A DNA stretch of 64,000 bases. It comes from Maratus speciosus. Its lineage: Eukaryota; Arthropoda; Arachnida; Araneae; Salticidae. A program made the translations under genes and the position numbers. The DNA lies in NCBI GenBank assembly GCA_963932465.1, contig OZ010789.1:596103068-596167067 (forward strand), in the 5' to 3' direction. The notes beneath the pieces were generated by a model that did not search any database, had not been told where the DNA came from, and saw nothing but the letters and a program-made list of their open reading frames with translations. Positions 10,637-24,033 of this stretch are shown in pieces. Positions within the stretch are counted from its first letter, which is position 1. The number at the start of each line of letters is the position of its first letter.

Positions 10637-12455
10637 AACAACGGTTTTTTATTGCAAATTTCAGGAATGAAAAGTAGAAAGATATTCTCATTTTCCAAAT
10701 ACGCAGATTTGTTATAATGTTTCATACATGTTTCGATGGACTTGCAGTTAAGGCTTAACTAAAATCAATTGAATCATAAATATTTTTAAACTCTACAACT
10801 ACTATTTTGAAGTCGATGTTTGGATTTAAGCATCATCTTACTCAAACACTTATTATGTCTTATTATGAATTATTATTATACACATGAAAGTATACCAAAA
10901 ATTAATTAAGGAATTTTAAGTAGTTCTCTCAAAAATGTCGGAATTTTCTTTAACTTATAAAATTGAGGCAAAGCATTTGTTCATTTCAGCGAAATCTGTC
11001 CAAACCATGATTGAACTTTCATATGTAATTTTTCAAAGCTGAAATAAAGACACAAGGGGCGTTTTCTATGAACGTTTAAGTAGTGCGTAAATTTGTGTAG
11101 ACCATATAAGTTCGAATGTGTTTTCGTCGCTAAATATTACATGAAAATATTGTTCACAATGTGGCATGTATTATTAGGACCAATTTAATACTGATATTAT
11201 ATAAAAAAATATCTTCTTAAAAACACCGTAAAATTACAGATATGGGCTAGGCCTTTCGAAAGAACCCAGTCTTTCTGCACCAAGTGCAAAGAACAAGGGC
11301 TTCTACTTTGAAAGCAGGAACAAGACTGTGAGGAAAAAATGTAAGATAAAAGGAAATGTTTCAGGAATAGCCAATAGAGAAGCAGAAGGCATCAGTCAAT
11401 CACACAAGATCATTACCCCAACAGAAGAATACAGACTATAAGGAGAATTATGAAGCAAATTGAATAAAACAGAGAAAAAAAGTACGAATAAGTAAAATAT
11501 ATAAATGAATAAATAAATAAATAAATAAGAATAAACATAAAATTTATAAATAAATAAACGAATAATTAAGTAAATAATATGTAAAACATAGAAATATAGA
11601 AAATATGAAAAAAAATTAATGAATTTATAAATAAAGAATTTATTTATGTTAAATGTGACATTGTGTTAACTTTGAAGTGCGTACGTTTTAATCAATTCGA
11701 TTATTTATTTATCTATAGTTATTAAATAATTATTTGTCTATTTGCTTAGATGCCAATATTTTATTTAATGTTCAAATATTATAGAAAATAGTCAAAAATG
11801 TAAAGTTTTTAAGTTTTTAGTCGGAACGCGTATAAATTCATTATCTATCCATTTCTGCTGGTTAGATCTAAGCTTATAAGGTGCGCTGCTAAGAAACGAA
11901 ATTTTTTAAAAAATAACTTTTGTTTTCGGTGTAAACACAAAACACCTCGTATGCTAAATTATTTCTTACTTATAATTTACCATAGTGTCTCAAAGATGAA
12001 AAATAATTTCTGAAAATAAATTCTTCGTATCTTAGTGCGCTCTGATTTGGAACTTGTGTTATGTCAGATATCGACGACATTGCATTCAAAACATGGACAT
12101 TAGAAAAATGATCCAGTTAGGGTCAGCATGGTATTTAATATAATTTACCTGCAAATATTTTAAATCAGACTAGTTTGGATGTTTATGACCCTTTGACAAC
12201 ACAATTAAATGAAACTTAATCGCGGGGTACTACAAATCAAAACTATTTGAAACATCGATAACTTTTAAATAAAATGATAATTAATTTTTTTAAGTAAAAC
12301 GCAAAATATATCCGTAGATAAATATAAATTTCAATCCTGTACCTCATCCTCAATATTGAATTTTAGCCGATTCGCCTCTTTGGAAATGATCAAAAATTTT
12401 ATAAACATTTCAAGCATTGTAAAGGGGTAAAATATATGTGTTTTATTGTATTCTT
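10637..12455. other. AT-rich intergenic DNA
   Basis: No gene seen. An AAAT microsatellite is present at about 11505-11530. Confidence 0.65.
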
Positions 12456-12615
12456 CAGTGGTGGAAAATTGGCGCAGAGGAGGAGCCTATTGACACCACT
12501 AAATTTTAGCAGAATTTTTCATCTTATGTAATGACAGTTTTTATTAAGATGAAGAATACCATAAAATATTAGTGGTGTCAATAGGCTCCTCCTCTGCGCC
12601 AATTTTCCACCACTG
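12456..12615. mobile_element. hAT-like MITE (160 bp) with 47-bp near-perfect TIRs
   Basis: The element starts CAGTGGTGGAAAATTGGCGC and ends with the exact inverse. The two arms are identical for about 47 bp and keep partial pairing further in. The flanks share TATTCTT (12449-12455 and 12616-12622), a 7-bp exact match consistent with an 8-bp hAT target duplication with one change. The CAGTG start is typical of hAT ends. It has no coding sequence. The identity of the arms argues for recent insertion or amplification. Confidence 0.85.
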
Positions 12616-12639
12616 TATTCTTGAGTACGTACAATACTT

Positions 12640-14080
12640 AGGGTTTTGTACTTAAAAAGAAAAAAAACGGAACCATCATAAGATCATTCCTGTGTCTGTC
12701 TGTCCGTCTGTCAGAGCCATTTTACTCGTAAACTATGGAACATGGGAAGTTCAAACTTGGGGAAGTAATAAAGACTATTGACACATATATTTAAAGATTA
12801 TTAAACATTCACAAATATATTTAGGTAAAATGTAGAAGGGCTAATTAAACTACTTGAAAAAAAAATTTTCTTTGTACATCGTGTGAAGTATCGTGTAAAA
12901 GCATTCGTAACGCTGAACTCAAAAATACATTTCTTTTAATTTTAGATATTATAGTTTCAGATATATCGTCGAAAATGAAGTGCAAAAATATGTCTCCCCC
13001 CACCCCATCTATTTCCGAATCTACTCAAACTAAAATTATGAGAAAAATTACAGGTAGTAGGCGTTAACTTAAACCTTGCAGAAAAATTATAGAGATTACT
13101 CTACCTGACATAATTTTTGAAAAAAACGCATTTTTCTGTTACACACAAATTTCGATTTGCGGGCATTCAGCAAAAATGTTGAGGAGTGTTGATGGTACCT
13201 TACGTAGCAGAAGTATAAAAGCATTGTTGATAATGATTTTTTTAAATCGTCGGTGATTAGCTGATATATTAACCCTTAACCCGTTCAGGACCATGTGTGC
13301 ATATATGCACCCTCAAAAAGAGCATACGGAATTTGTTTTAAGCAACAGTAAAAAAGAAAAGCAATACTCAGTTTCTTTAATTAGAGCATTTTCATGATTG
13401 TTTTGAAATGCAATGCCCAGTAACAGTATAAAAGCAATAAACGTCAAATTGTTAAAAACAGACTAATTTAATTAGAATTAATCACATAAGTACTATGGGA
13501 TTCGTTAGTATAGTCGTCTAGTTTGTTTTGAGTGGATCTCCCAATACGCCTACCATGTCTTTAAAAGTTAATTAAAAAGCTATCTGGAAAAACGCGGCAC
13601 GGACCAAGGCGGCAGCTTTGCAACTTTGCGAACTGCTTTTGAAGCGCGCTTAGCACAATGCTAAGTTTAAACTTTGAACAAGGGTTTTGTTTTAGTTACA
13701 TTGTAAAAAGTAAACATTATTACTTCGCTGAATTTAGTTTTATCAAAAGCCAAAGGAAGTTTAAATATGCACTACTTTTATTGTCAGTACCGAATGAAGT
13801 TCATCATAAACAGGTTAGTGTAATACTAAAAAAATAGTTATACCGGGTACCAACATCTGATATTATTTAGGCTTCATATCTCCTTGAACTTTTATGGTAT
13901 ACCCATTCATACTTTTCTAGTATATACAGCTATACCCAACCCTATGTTTGTAGATTTTTTACAATGTCGTATCATTCGTTTAGGAAAGATTTTTTTTAAA
14001 TAATACTGTTAATAATTCACATATACATTGTACGGAACCCTCACAGCGCGAATAATACTCGTACTTGACCGCTTATTAAT
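12640..14080 (+). mobile_element. Degenerate element ending in GTACGGAACCCT signature
   Basis: The left side has AGGGTTTTGTAC (12640) followed shortly by an ACGGAACC block and TGTCTGTCTGTCCGTCTGTC (about 12692-12711). The right side has GTACGGAACCCT (14030-14041) and GCGCGAATAATACTCGTACTTGACCG in two parts just after. The two ends are inverted versions of each other. I remember the same arrangement as a very common repeat in moth and butterfly genomes, but cannot name the family. The interior at 13587-14080 matches 22797-23288. No protein-coding frame. Confidence 0.4.
13587..14080 (+). repeat. Dispersed ~500-bp repeat, copy A
   Basis: Aligned with 22797-23288 from GAAAAACGCGGCA through TTTTGAAGCGCGCTTAGCAC, GCTGAATTTAG, GTCAGTACCGAATGAAGTTC, CTAGTATATACAGCTATACC and GTACGGAACCCT. 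Overall similarity is roughly 75-80% with several small indels. Confidence 0.8.
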
Positions 14081-17000
14081 ACTTTTAGGCAATTTTTTGA
14101 AGACGACGTTTTCAACTTATGCATTTTGTGCTGTCAATATGATTTGTGCATCATTTTGTTGGTTGCAAATTGGAACTTTTGCAAGCAGAATATAACTATT
14201 CTTCAGTATACAATATTATTTCACACGATGTATTTTTGTTTTTGAGAAATCCTTTTTCCATTGTGAACATAAAAAAAAACAAGTCTCCCTAAATTCTAAA
14301 GAAATTATGGAACATTCATTCCATTATGGGCAGTTTAAAAGAATTATATTTAACTTTAACACAACATGGAAGATATTAAATATATGACAAAATCGTACCA
14401 TACACTTGTAGCTCTAAAGCCAAACAATACGTAAAAATCAAACCAATTGATGTTGGTCTTTAAAATGTCACTCTTTGTACGCCATATAGAACAATTATGG
14501 ATTCCAAAAATTCAAAGGCATACAACTTGTTTGAGCAATCATGAAATCTGTCTTGAGTCTATTGTCATACTAACATTGGTTCAAAATTGCCTTAAGAAAT
14601 TATTGCCTATTTCGATTGATATTTTACTACAATGTCTTTATTGGAAAAGTTAAATGAATTGAACAATTTCATTTAATAATCATTTTTATGGCTCAATGTA
14701 TTAGACACTAAAAACTAGTTAATGCATATAATATGGATAGCGGTACATGAGTAAATGACTGTGTTTTAGACAAATTAAATAAAGATTGTGGAATGAAAAA
14801 ATAGCAGCAAAGTTATTGTGGCATCCAAGTTTTGCGGTTCTGAAGCAATAGCAAAAATTATACGCCGGTCAAGAAATAAATACCAGTACATTGAAGTACC
14901 GTGTTTTTCAGCAGAAAAATAAATAATCAATGCATTAGTTATGAAAATATATAATATCACGTAATTGAATGCTACAGCCAATGCTTTAAATTTAGCTGAA
15001 AAAAGATTTGGAAAGTCATACTGCATTTTATGGGCACAGCAGTTGTAAATTTCTAGTTTAAATGTAATCGCGACATTTCATTCAAGAATATTTCAGAGGG
15101 AAATTACATTACGATTCCACGATTTAGTCCATTACAATTTATTCTACAGGTAGCTGAAGTTCTTGTTGCAGCTCCAATTACTAACGAAAAAAAATCTAAG
15201 GGCAGATAAGGGCAGTTGGGAGTCCCTATACCTATCATTTTAACTTAATCTACCTTCTCGCAGAAACTACTAGAGATATTCACTTGAAATTTCTTATATA
15301 CATAACATGAAGAATTCCTACTAAAATGAAGCCAACTTTATAATCAGATATGCTTCAGTCATTTAAAAAATTCTGGAATAAAAACCACTTTTAAATAACA
15401 AAAATCGTGCATTTTTCCAAAGCAAAAAAATTTTATAAAAATTTTGTATGTATGTAAAATTTCTTCACTTCAGATTGATCAGGAATATGTTTAAAATATT
15501 GAGGCAATATTATAAACTATAATATGTAGTAGTTTCTATAAAAAGGTGCATCGAAGTTCAAAACACAACATTTTGAGAAAATTGAGTTTAAAAGTTATGC
15601 ATGCAATGTTTATGTATGATGTAAACAAACTGAAGAACTTAAAAAAATTAACTTTTCGTTATCGTAGAAACAAAAGTAATATATCATTTAAACAAAGAAA
15701 TGGAGGATTCAAAATATTAAAAAATAAAAAAAAAACGACTTTTTTTCACGAATTTGCATTCCAACTGCCCTTAATTGGGAACTAAGAAAATGACGAATTT
15801 CAATCGTCTACAGTTGACAAATCAAAATATTACAATCCAAGCAATAGAAGAAAAAAGATTGATCATATCATTCAGAACAACGCCATTTAAATGAACTGTG
15901 TTTAAAAATTCTGCGCTTACATTTTATCATTATATCGAGAATTAAATATCTTCAGGAAAAGGTATACGTTAATACATGACTTCTTTTCATTATTTTAATG
16001 CAACTTCATGCACATTTCTTATGCTATTTACAAAATTAACTTTTTAAAATTTACATTAATATATGAAATTTCTAATATGTATTTATGAATAGTAATTTAC
16101 ACAAAATATATAGAGTATATTTTATCGAGCATTTACCTTTACGTTATGTTTCAACAAGTAATGAAATTTGAAAACAAACGCCCGAAACCCTATTTCTACG
16201 TCACCTAATTTTCCTTGTGCAACAGTTTTTCTGCAAGCATTTCTAATTGTGCATTTCATCGCATTCTGAATATAATATGTGGCACATACATTCAATGAAA
16301 GTAGAATAAAGATACCTTATCTTTATTTTTGTGGTATTAATTCAATTTTTAACATCATTCTTACTTTCGTGTGTTTTGAAAAGCAGTTGGATAATAATTG
16401 ATTTATTGATAATAATTATATTCGTATATTTCGGTCTAAAAAACCGTAAATTGTCTTATATGGGTACCACCGTACTTCAGATTAAACATTGTATCCCTAT
16501 TTATGTTCAAGATTTGATAACACATCGGTAACATGGAGGAAATGAAAATATGGGCAAATTTTATATATTTATTAAGCATAACAAAGGTCCTATAAGATGA
16601 GCTCTTATAAAACAACAGATCAAAAATGAGAGCATGGAAATTAGGAATTTTTTATTTTTCTTTCCTTTCATCAAAGATTCATTCAATAAATTTAGAAGCA
16701 GAATCAGTTTAAAGCTTCACTTACAGTATTGTAATTTCAGTAATAATTAATGAATTTAAAATATATTATTCCAATAAAAATTATTTTTACATAAATCATA
16801 AGCCAAGAGAATAACTTTTCCCATAACACAAAAATGAACAATAGGGAACACAAGAATAACAACAACTTTAAAACTAAATGAGAAAGATTAAATGTATGTA
16901 TGTCTAAATAATCCTTTTAAAAATAATTAGATAAATAATATTTTTCCGCCTTTTCATAGAAAACATTATGGTAAATGAAAAATTACATGTACATATGGCT

Positions 17001-18713
17001 ATTCTAATTTGAAACTTTTAAAGACAAGATATTCGTGTAATGCTTTTTCCTTACCGAAACTTTGAAAATGTTGTATTCGAATATTTAACATTTACTTTCT
17101 AAATTAACTTTTGACTAAATGTTAATATGCTATTCTATAAAATGTATATCTTCAAAGATTTATTATATTTTAGTCTTTCCAATTATAAAATAAAATTTGT
17201 AGGCGAAGAAAATATTTTTATATAATAAATCATTGTCCAATTATTCCGAGATCGAATGCCAGTTGCATATAAAAGATTTTACTATGAAATAGAGAAGCCC
17301 ATAAATAAAATTATGTAAAATTTTAATTATTTTTTATTCTATAAAAAGTTATATTTTTAAATATACATAAAAGAAAATTCTAGGAAAGTTAGAGACCATG
17401 CATTTTCAGCTCCTGCATTTTGACATTATATATCCTATTTAATTATGTTAAATCGCAAAAAGACTGCACAAACTGACTAAATATCTTCATTAATTGTTTA
17501 GGTTTTCATACATATACAGGTGATTATACATCAAACACTAAAAAATATTCACATTTTCCACGCACTTCTAATGGTATTCAGAACTGTCTTGTTACCACTT
17601 AAAGGGTTTCGGGACTCTTAAAATTGAAAAAAGGAAGAAAAAAAAAAGATACCATTTTTAACATTTAAGATCTTAAAATGTGTATGATTTAAAGACAGAA
17701 TTTTTATTGGGATGAAAGATATAAGTATGTTCTTTCATTTCATGTATTTAAAAAATTGCAAGATGCAGAATTGGTAGTTATAGGATCTTCAAACTGACTG
17801 ACGTTCGTCGGGCAAAAAACTGGTATAACAGCTTACGTGCAGGATTACAAAATAAATTTTGCAACTAAATTGAAATTTTTTGTGCCTAATTATACTTCAT
17901 ATTATCTTAATTACCCTGAACCTAAATAAATTTGTCTTTAAATCATTTTTATATTTTTGTTACAAAGTTGTATGTAGCTACACAATTTTGAAAATTCAAA
18001 GAGTATAATCACGTAAAATATATTTTTTTAAACAATAAAAATAAAAATTTTTAATTATGTTTATACAGACTAACATGAAACATACGTTTTGAAAATTTCA
18101 TAAAAAATATATTCATAAGTTTTTGAGATATCCTGCGCGTTATGTCCAAACAAGTCAGTTGAAGAAAAAGGACTTGAAAGTTTCGGAAAAGCCGCTTCAG
18201 CTATTGTTCGGGTATAATTCTAAAAGCCATACTTTCTCTTCTAATCGGAAGTTCAAGGAAACAAACCTATCAAAATGTTCACAAAATAGAAGTTTAATAT
18301 CTAAAAAAATAAAATTTTGAAAATTTTGAAGTTTTAAGATCCTGAGACCCCATAAAAAGTCGTTCGTTTTTAGATCAAGAAAAATTACTTCACATGAAAA
18401 TGCAACTTATTTGGACCATAAATTTTGATTTTTGTAGTTTTGAATTATTTGTATGCTTCAAGTGTGTAGATAGTTGCCCTAAAGCAGTTTTATGATATTC
18501 TAATTTTTTACAATATGTCTTGTTTATTGAACGTAACGCGCGCCGCTTGTTTAACATAAAACTGTTATAATATTTTAAATTTGCTTTTCTCAGACCCATG
18601 GATTTCAACCTAGGCGACCATTTTTATAGAGAACTATTCCGCCGACTTCCTTCCATTTTATTGATAATAAAGGTAATTCTACTTTCCATAGATTACATTA
18701 TCAAAAATTAAAA
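14081..18713. other. AT-rich intergenic DNA
   Basis: A long stretch with no recognisable gene, element or array. Short open frames of 60-83 codons (for example at 14447, 14775, 15546, 16331, 18123, 18390) have no family features and AT-driven composition, so I treat them as chance. Confidence 0.65.
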
Positions 18714-19090
18714 TTTTTATTGATTAATTACATTTTTGAGCTTGTAAAATGTAAAAAAAGAAGGCATAAAATGAGCCTTTTTGTTCAACTAATAGTCATT
18801 TTATCAAAAATTTATTTTTTAAACTAAATTTTAGTACATTCTACAGAGTATTTAATGCACTTTCATAATTTAGCAATCAAATTTGTTTCAGATGGGTTTG
18901 AAGTTTTATTAATTAATTACATTTTCGAGCTTGTAAAATGTAAAAAAAGAAGGCATAAAATGAGCTTTTTTGTTCAACTAATAGTCATTTTATCAAAAAT
19001 TTACTTTTTAAACTAAATTTTGGTACATTCTACAGAGTATTAAATGCACTTCCATAATTTAGCAATCAAATTTGTTTCAGATGGGTTTGA
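18714..19090. repeat. 189-bp tandem duplication
   Basis: Two adjacent copies, 18714-18902 and 18903-19090, run from the ATTAATTACATTTT block through GTAAAATGTAAAAAAAGAAG, GTTCAACTAATAGTCATT and CAATCAAATTTGTTTCAGAT. They differ at only a handful of positions (about 95% identity by eye). Non-coding; recent local duplication. Confidence 0.9.
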
Positions 19091-21330
19091 CCAGAGAAAT
19101 ACGACCGCCCGATTGTTTGTTGGTAGAGCACCTGCAGATACTACCCATATGGCATATTAATCGTTTTTTTATGCACACAAAAATGAATATATATAACTGA
19201 AATTATAACAAAAAAATGCAAAAGTTCTGAAGGTGGTAATATTATTTTCAGTAAACTAAACATGAAAGAAGATAAACCGAAAAAATCACGTGAATTTTTG
19301 GACAAAGGTGTAGCATCTACTCTTAGAATATTTTTACAGATAATGCTTATAATCCAGGTATATTGAACCTCATTGTTTTTTTCGCATATACATTAAACAA
19401 AATTCATATACACTGCGCAGGAATTCAATGAATTGAAAGTCCCTATGAATTAATCATAATCTCTATTAGTTAGAATAGGCTGACGTGTCATAAAAGGAAC
19501 ATCCTTTAAAAGAATTAGTTCATTTCTTTCTATCTATGGAATCTTTAATAATTTTATACATCATATTTTCGATATAAATAGTTTTCGCTAACAGCTACTA
19601 AGAACTATGAGTCGAGACAAATACATCTCAAAGGACATCTTTAATATTTTATTCTTACTACTTTATTAAAAAATCTCCTCTGCAATACAGTAATACTAAA
19701 TATTTTACAGAGAAATCCATCACAAAAAATTTTTCCCTTTCATTTTTTATTACGATTTTATACAAAAATATTTGCTCGTTTTAGCCTGTAGTCAAATGGT
19801 TAAAAGGTCCTGTTTTGAATGTCCACAAAAAACAAACTTTTTAATTTTTTCACACAAAAGAATTTTTCTACTCATATTTCTCATGGTTTTGCGAAACATT
19901 TTTTCGCATAAAAAATATTAATAATAACAAGAATGATTGAGTTTTATATGAGGTTTATTTTATTAAATTTCTAGTAGAATAAAATTTCTAGCAAGGGCTA
20001 TATCTACAGTTCTAAATAATTCGGAAAGAAACACATGTAGTATGAAATTGTCTTTACGGAATGGTCAACAAATTATTATTAATGTAGTGTAAATATTTAA
20101 GTTGAAGAATATAATTATTTGACTTAAATAAAAGTAATTTAGTTGCCAGAGGCTTAGAATGGATTATAAAATTCAATAATCATAAAAGTCTTATTAATCG
20201 AGTTGTATATTTTTCTGTAATTCCTGATTTTTTACATAATCGACGTTGATCGATTTGTACAGCACTATTAAGGAACAGTTTACCTAACAATTGGTCAAAA
20301 ATTAGAATAAAAAATTATCAAACGAAGGGTCGTTTAATTGAAAATATTTCGACACCATATTTTTACTCATATGTCAATTACATCGCGAGATATTGTAAAT
20401 TTTCTTAATATACTCAGAGCAATTACCCACATTAATTTAAACTCTAAATGGCTTTTTCTCAATGTTCATATTTTCTTCACTTCCATGTTTTAAAAATGCT
20501 AAGGTTTTTCTTTTTGTATTTGAGATAGAGATTTAAAATTTTTGAACACGTTATTTATTATATATGTGATATTTCTGCGCATGGAATTAGCCTTTAGTTT
20601 TTTTTTTTTTCCTGAATAAAAGTATATGAAGATATGTTATATTTCACCATTTTACATCATATATATCAGTAAAACAACTATATTAAATGTAATATTAGAT
20701 GTATCTGAAAATTGACGCAGCCTTGTGTAATACACATTTGAAAATCTTAAAAAAATATTAGACAAAAATTTCAATATTAGTAGAAGGGATTTTTAAAAAT
20801 TTATTTTTTTATTAAATATGCAGCTAAAAAAGTTTTTTTTTTCAAAGTGTAATTTTAGTTGAACATTTAAATGCTGTGAATTCACCATTTGAACCATATT
20901 TTTTAAAACAAACAAAATTGTTGAAAAGGTAATCTGCCCCCTTAACTCATATATAAAGGTTTAATTAGAAATTATTTCCATATATTTCCTATGCATGTTT
21001 GTAGTTCAAGAAAAAAATATACTTTTACTACTAGCCAAAAAAAAAAACTGATCTGAGAAATTCTTTGCTTTGATAACTATTAGAAAATATCGCACATAAT
21101 TAAAATATAATTTTTTTCCTCAGCAGCTGTTTTGTTTCCCACTAAAATATCTTTATACTCTGCAAAGATTATTAATAATGAATAAGTGTACTTTGAGAAT
21201 GTAATAAATTAAATACGTCACTTTCATTTTTCTTTTATGATAAAATTATTTAGAGAAAATTAAAATATCGAGACTAAGAAAAATTGCAAACAGAAAAGAT
21301 ATGGCGGTCTGATTTTTCAAGTACAATTGA
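19091..21330. other. AT-rich intergenic DNA
   Basis: Nothing recognised beyond homopolymer runs. Confidence 0.65.
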
Positions 21331-21835
21331 AGTAAACTGCTTAAAATGCCGAAGAAACACACACATACATAGAACACATCACAATTCAAATTAAAACAAG
21401 AAATAAAAAATATGTTTCAAGCATAGAATATGAAACACTTTCCAATACATTCAGAATAATGTAACAAAACTGCACGGTTAAAAAGTTAAAATATTATGTC
21501 TAATTAAATCTAATGGAAACGCATAACACACTTGAAAACACAATTTCAGCTGTTCCCATCTACAATCCTAATTATTTGAGCAGCACTGTATAGGATATAT
21601 AGATTTGTATCCATTAACTACATACATGCGAGAATTTAGTTTCAATTAAGAAATACATATGTACTTTATTTGAAATTTCCATTTCAGTAATTCCCGTCAA
21701 TAAGGAGAATAGCACGTGAATTCTTTTGTGCAGCCCTGTATATGAGATATAGAATTTATATGCAGCTAGCAAAATTCAAAATAATAGTTAAATTAAAATA
21801 GTTAAATTTAAAGCGCATGCCGTAATTTGAAAACG
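21331..21835 (-). repeat. 'ACAGGGCTG' family units, reverse orientation
   Basis: GAATTCTTTTGTGCAGCCCTG (21720s) is the inverse of the 3999-4722 unit start. A more diverged GAGCAGCACTGTATA lies about 142 bp earlier. CATTTCAGTAATTCCCGTC and CAATTTCAGCTGTTCCCATC are spaced by 140 bp. AAAGCGCATGCCG and AAACGCATAACAC are spaced by 292 bp, twice 146. Confidence 0.55.
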
Positions 21836-22390
21836 CACTTCAAGCAATTATTAGGGGTTATGTCGGTAATATCGCATCCTTTTTTAAAATTCTATATATT
21901 TTTGATACATTTCAGTTTAAAAAATAACTTTCACGTGATTTTTGTAGGTGAGTTATTGATTCGTTATACCACATACAACCTGTTCAATAGCTCAAATAGT
22001 AAAAAAAAAAAAAGTGAAAAATCGCAAAAAGTGCATTTAGGACGTTTGGAAAAAAGTTTTCCTAATATCGCCCCTAAGATTTACTTAATATGGGGTACTT
22101 GTCAGAACCGTTTCTGAGCAAATTGGACTTCTTTTGTTTACTTGAATATTCTTCTCACTCATATGTGGCGAAGGGCTTATATCAATCGGAAAAAAATTGC
22201 TACACATGGTTATGGAAAGGAAGAAACACAGCTGGGCTTTTTTGATTAAATTTGACTCTTGTTTACGAATGGTTCGAGACATTGGATACAATCTGGGACT
22301 AAGGTTGTTCCTTTTTAATTTGAATTGTTTCAGCTGGACAACTTGTCAGTGATGGACAGACAAAGTCTTCTGAATGTACAAGATAGGAAC

Positions 22391-23288
22391 ATTTTAAGGA
22401 AAGTTCGGAGGGGATATGGGAGGGTAAATATAAACGTGTGAGTGGTTAAGTGGAATTGCGCAACTTATTCAACGCAGAACCGCGCGCATGTTCCGAGGCA
22501 GAGCCCCCCTTCCCCTTCATCCTAAGTCATAATGTCATATATCTAATTTGTTTCAAATTTTGTCTATTTTCTGAATTTCTAGACACTTTTACCCTAAAAC
22601 AATAAAAATAATTTTTTTTTTAATAAAAACCTTTTTGGGGGGATTTTTACCAAAATTTGAGGAGGTTGCCGAGGGAAATTTTGGTGGGAAGTTACAAATT
22701 CGGATTCAGCGACCCAAAAAACGTAAAGTAAGCCGATTTTCAGAACTAACATTAATTTTGCAAGGTAAAATTCCCTATTGCCTGGACTAATATGGAAAAA
22801 CGCGGCATAGACCAAAGCGGCGTTGCAGCTTTATGACGTCCTTTTGAAGCGCGCTTAGCACAAAGCTAAGTTTTAATTTTAAACAAGTGCTTTGCTTTAG
22901 GCACGCTTTAAAAAGAAAATATTATTACTACGCTGAATTTAGGTTTATGAAATGCCAAATGAAGTTTAAATGTGCACGACTTTTATTGTCAGCACCGAAT
23001 GAAGTTCATTTTAAACAGATTAGGATAAGATTAAAAAAGTGTTATACAGAATAGCTATATTTGATGTTATTTAGTTTCCATGTCTTTTTGAACTTTTGTG
23101 ATATATCCATTTATACTTATCTAGTATATACAGCTATACCCAACTCTACGTTCTATACTTTTTACAAAGTCTTGATATTCTTTTAGCGACGTTTTTTTTT
23201 TTTTTTTTAAATAATACATTTACTAATTCATATATTATTGTACGGAACCCTATGTACGCGAGTTATACTCGCACTTGACCGTTTATTT
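22391..23288 (+). repeat. Longest copy (about 0.9 kb) of the composite dispersed repeat
   Basis: The first 400 bp match 1712-2125 and the next 490 bp match 13587-14080, so here the two repeat segments are joined in one unit. This suggests that both partial copies derive from one element. The unit ends with GTACGGAACCCT at 23240-23251 and CGCGAGTTATACTCGCACTTG. The minus-strand frame over 22594-22815 lies in the repeat and is not a gene. Confidence 0.75.
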
Positions 23289-23337
23289 TTTATTAAAAAG
23301 GTAAGCTTGCATAGCATAGTTATGTAACTAGTGATTG

Positions 23338-24033
23338 AGAAGAGAATTGGGGTAAGTCACATGTTCGAGAAAATTCGATTAGTGGGTCATTTTGGGTCAC
23401 CATGGGTCAGGGTCAAGCTAATTGTATTTAAAAAGCACTTCAAAACATTTTGAAAACATTTTGTATAATACCGTTTCCGAGCATGATAAGACCATTGGGC
23501 AGGGTCACATGTACGAGAAAATTCAATGAATGGGTCATTTTGGGTCCTAATGGATCAGTATCAAGCTAACTTTATCTAAAAAACGGCTCAAAAGATTTTG
23601 ACAAAACTGTGTACTACACCGTTTCTGGAGAATATAAAACCAGTGGGCTAGGTCGCATGCTCAAGAAAATTCTATTAGTGGGTCATTTTGGTGATAATGG
23701 CTCGGGATCAAGCTAACGGCATCCATCTCAAAAATGTTCAAACAATTTTGACAATTTTTTTTTGTTATACCGTTTCACAGAACAAAAATACCATTGAAAT
23801 AGCTCACACTTTCGATAAATTTCGGTTAGTGGTTTTTTGAATCAACGTGGGTCAAGCTTATTTTATCTAGAATATGACTAACGATTTTCACTAAATTTTA
23901 TATTCCATCGTTTTCAGGCTCGAGAAGAGCATTGTATTAGGTCGCATGTTCAAAAAAATTCGATTAGTGCGTCATTTTGGGTCTCTATGTCATTCATATT
24001 AGGTCAAGCTAATTGTATCTCAAACAGCAAGGA
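23338..24033 (+). repeat. Tandem array, ~148-bp period, five units
   Basis: AGTGGGTCATTTTGGGTC-type blocks occur at about 23384, 23532, 23680, 23830 (degenerate) and 23969. Each unit also has ATGTTCGAGAAAATTCGATT, GGGTCAAGCTAA, a run of A/T and an ACCGTTTCCGAG-type block. Copies are about 70-80% alike and the fourth is the most decayed. No frame is conserved. Confidence 0.85.

Noticed and set aside
13271..13310. piggyBac-like end TTAACCCTTAACCCGTTCAGG
   Set aside because: No opposite end or TTAA partner was found nearby.
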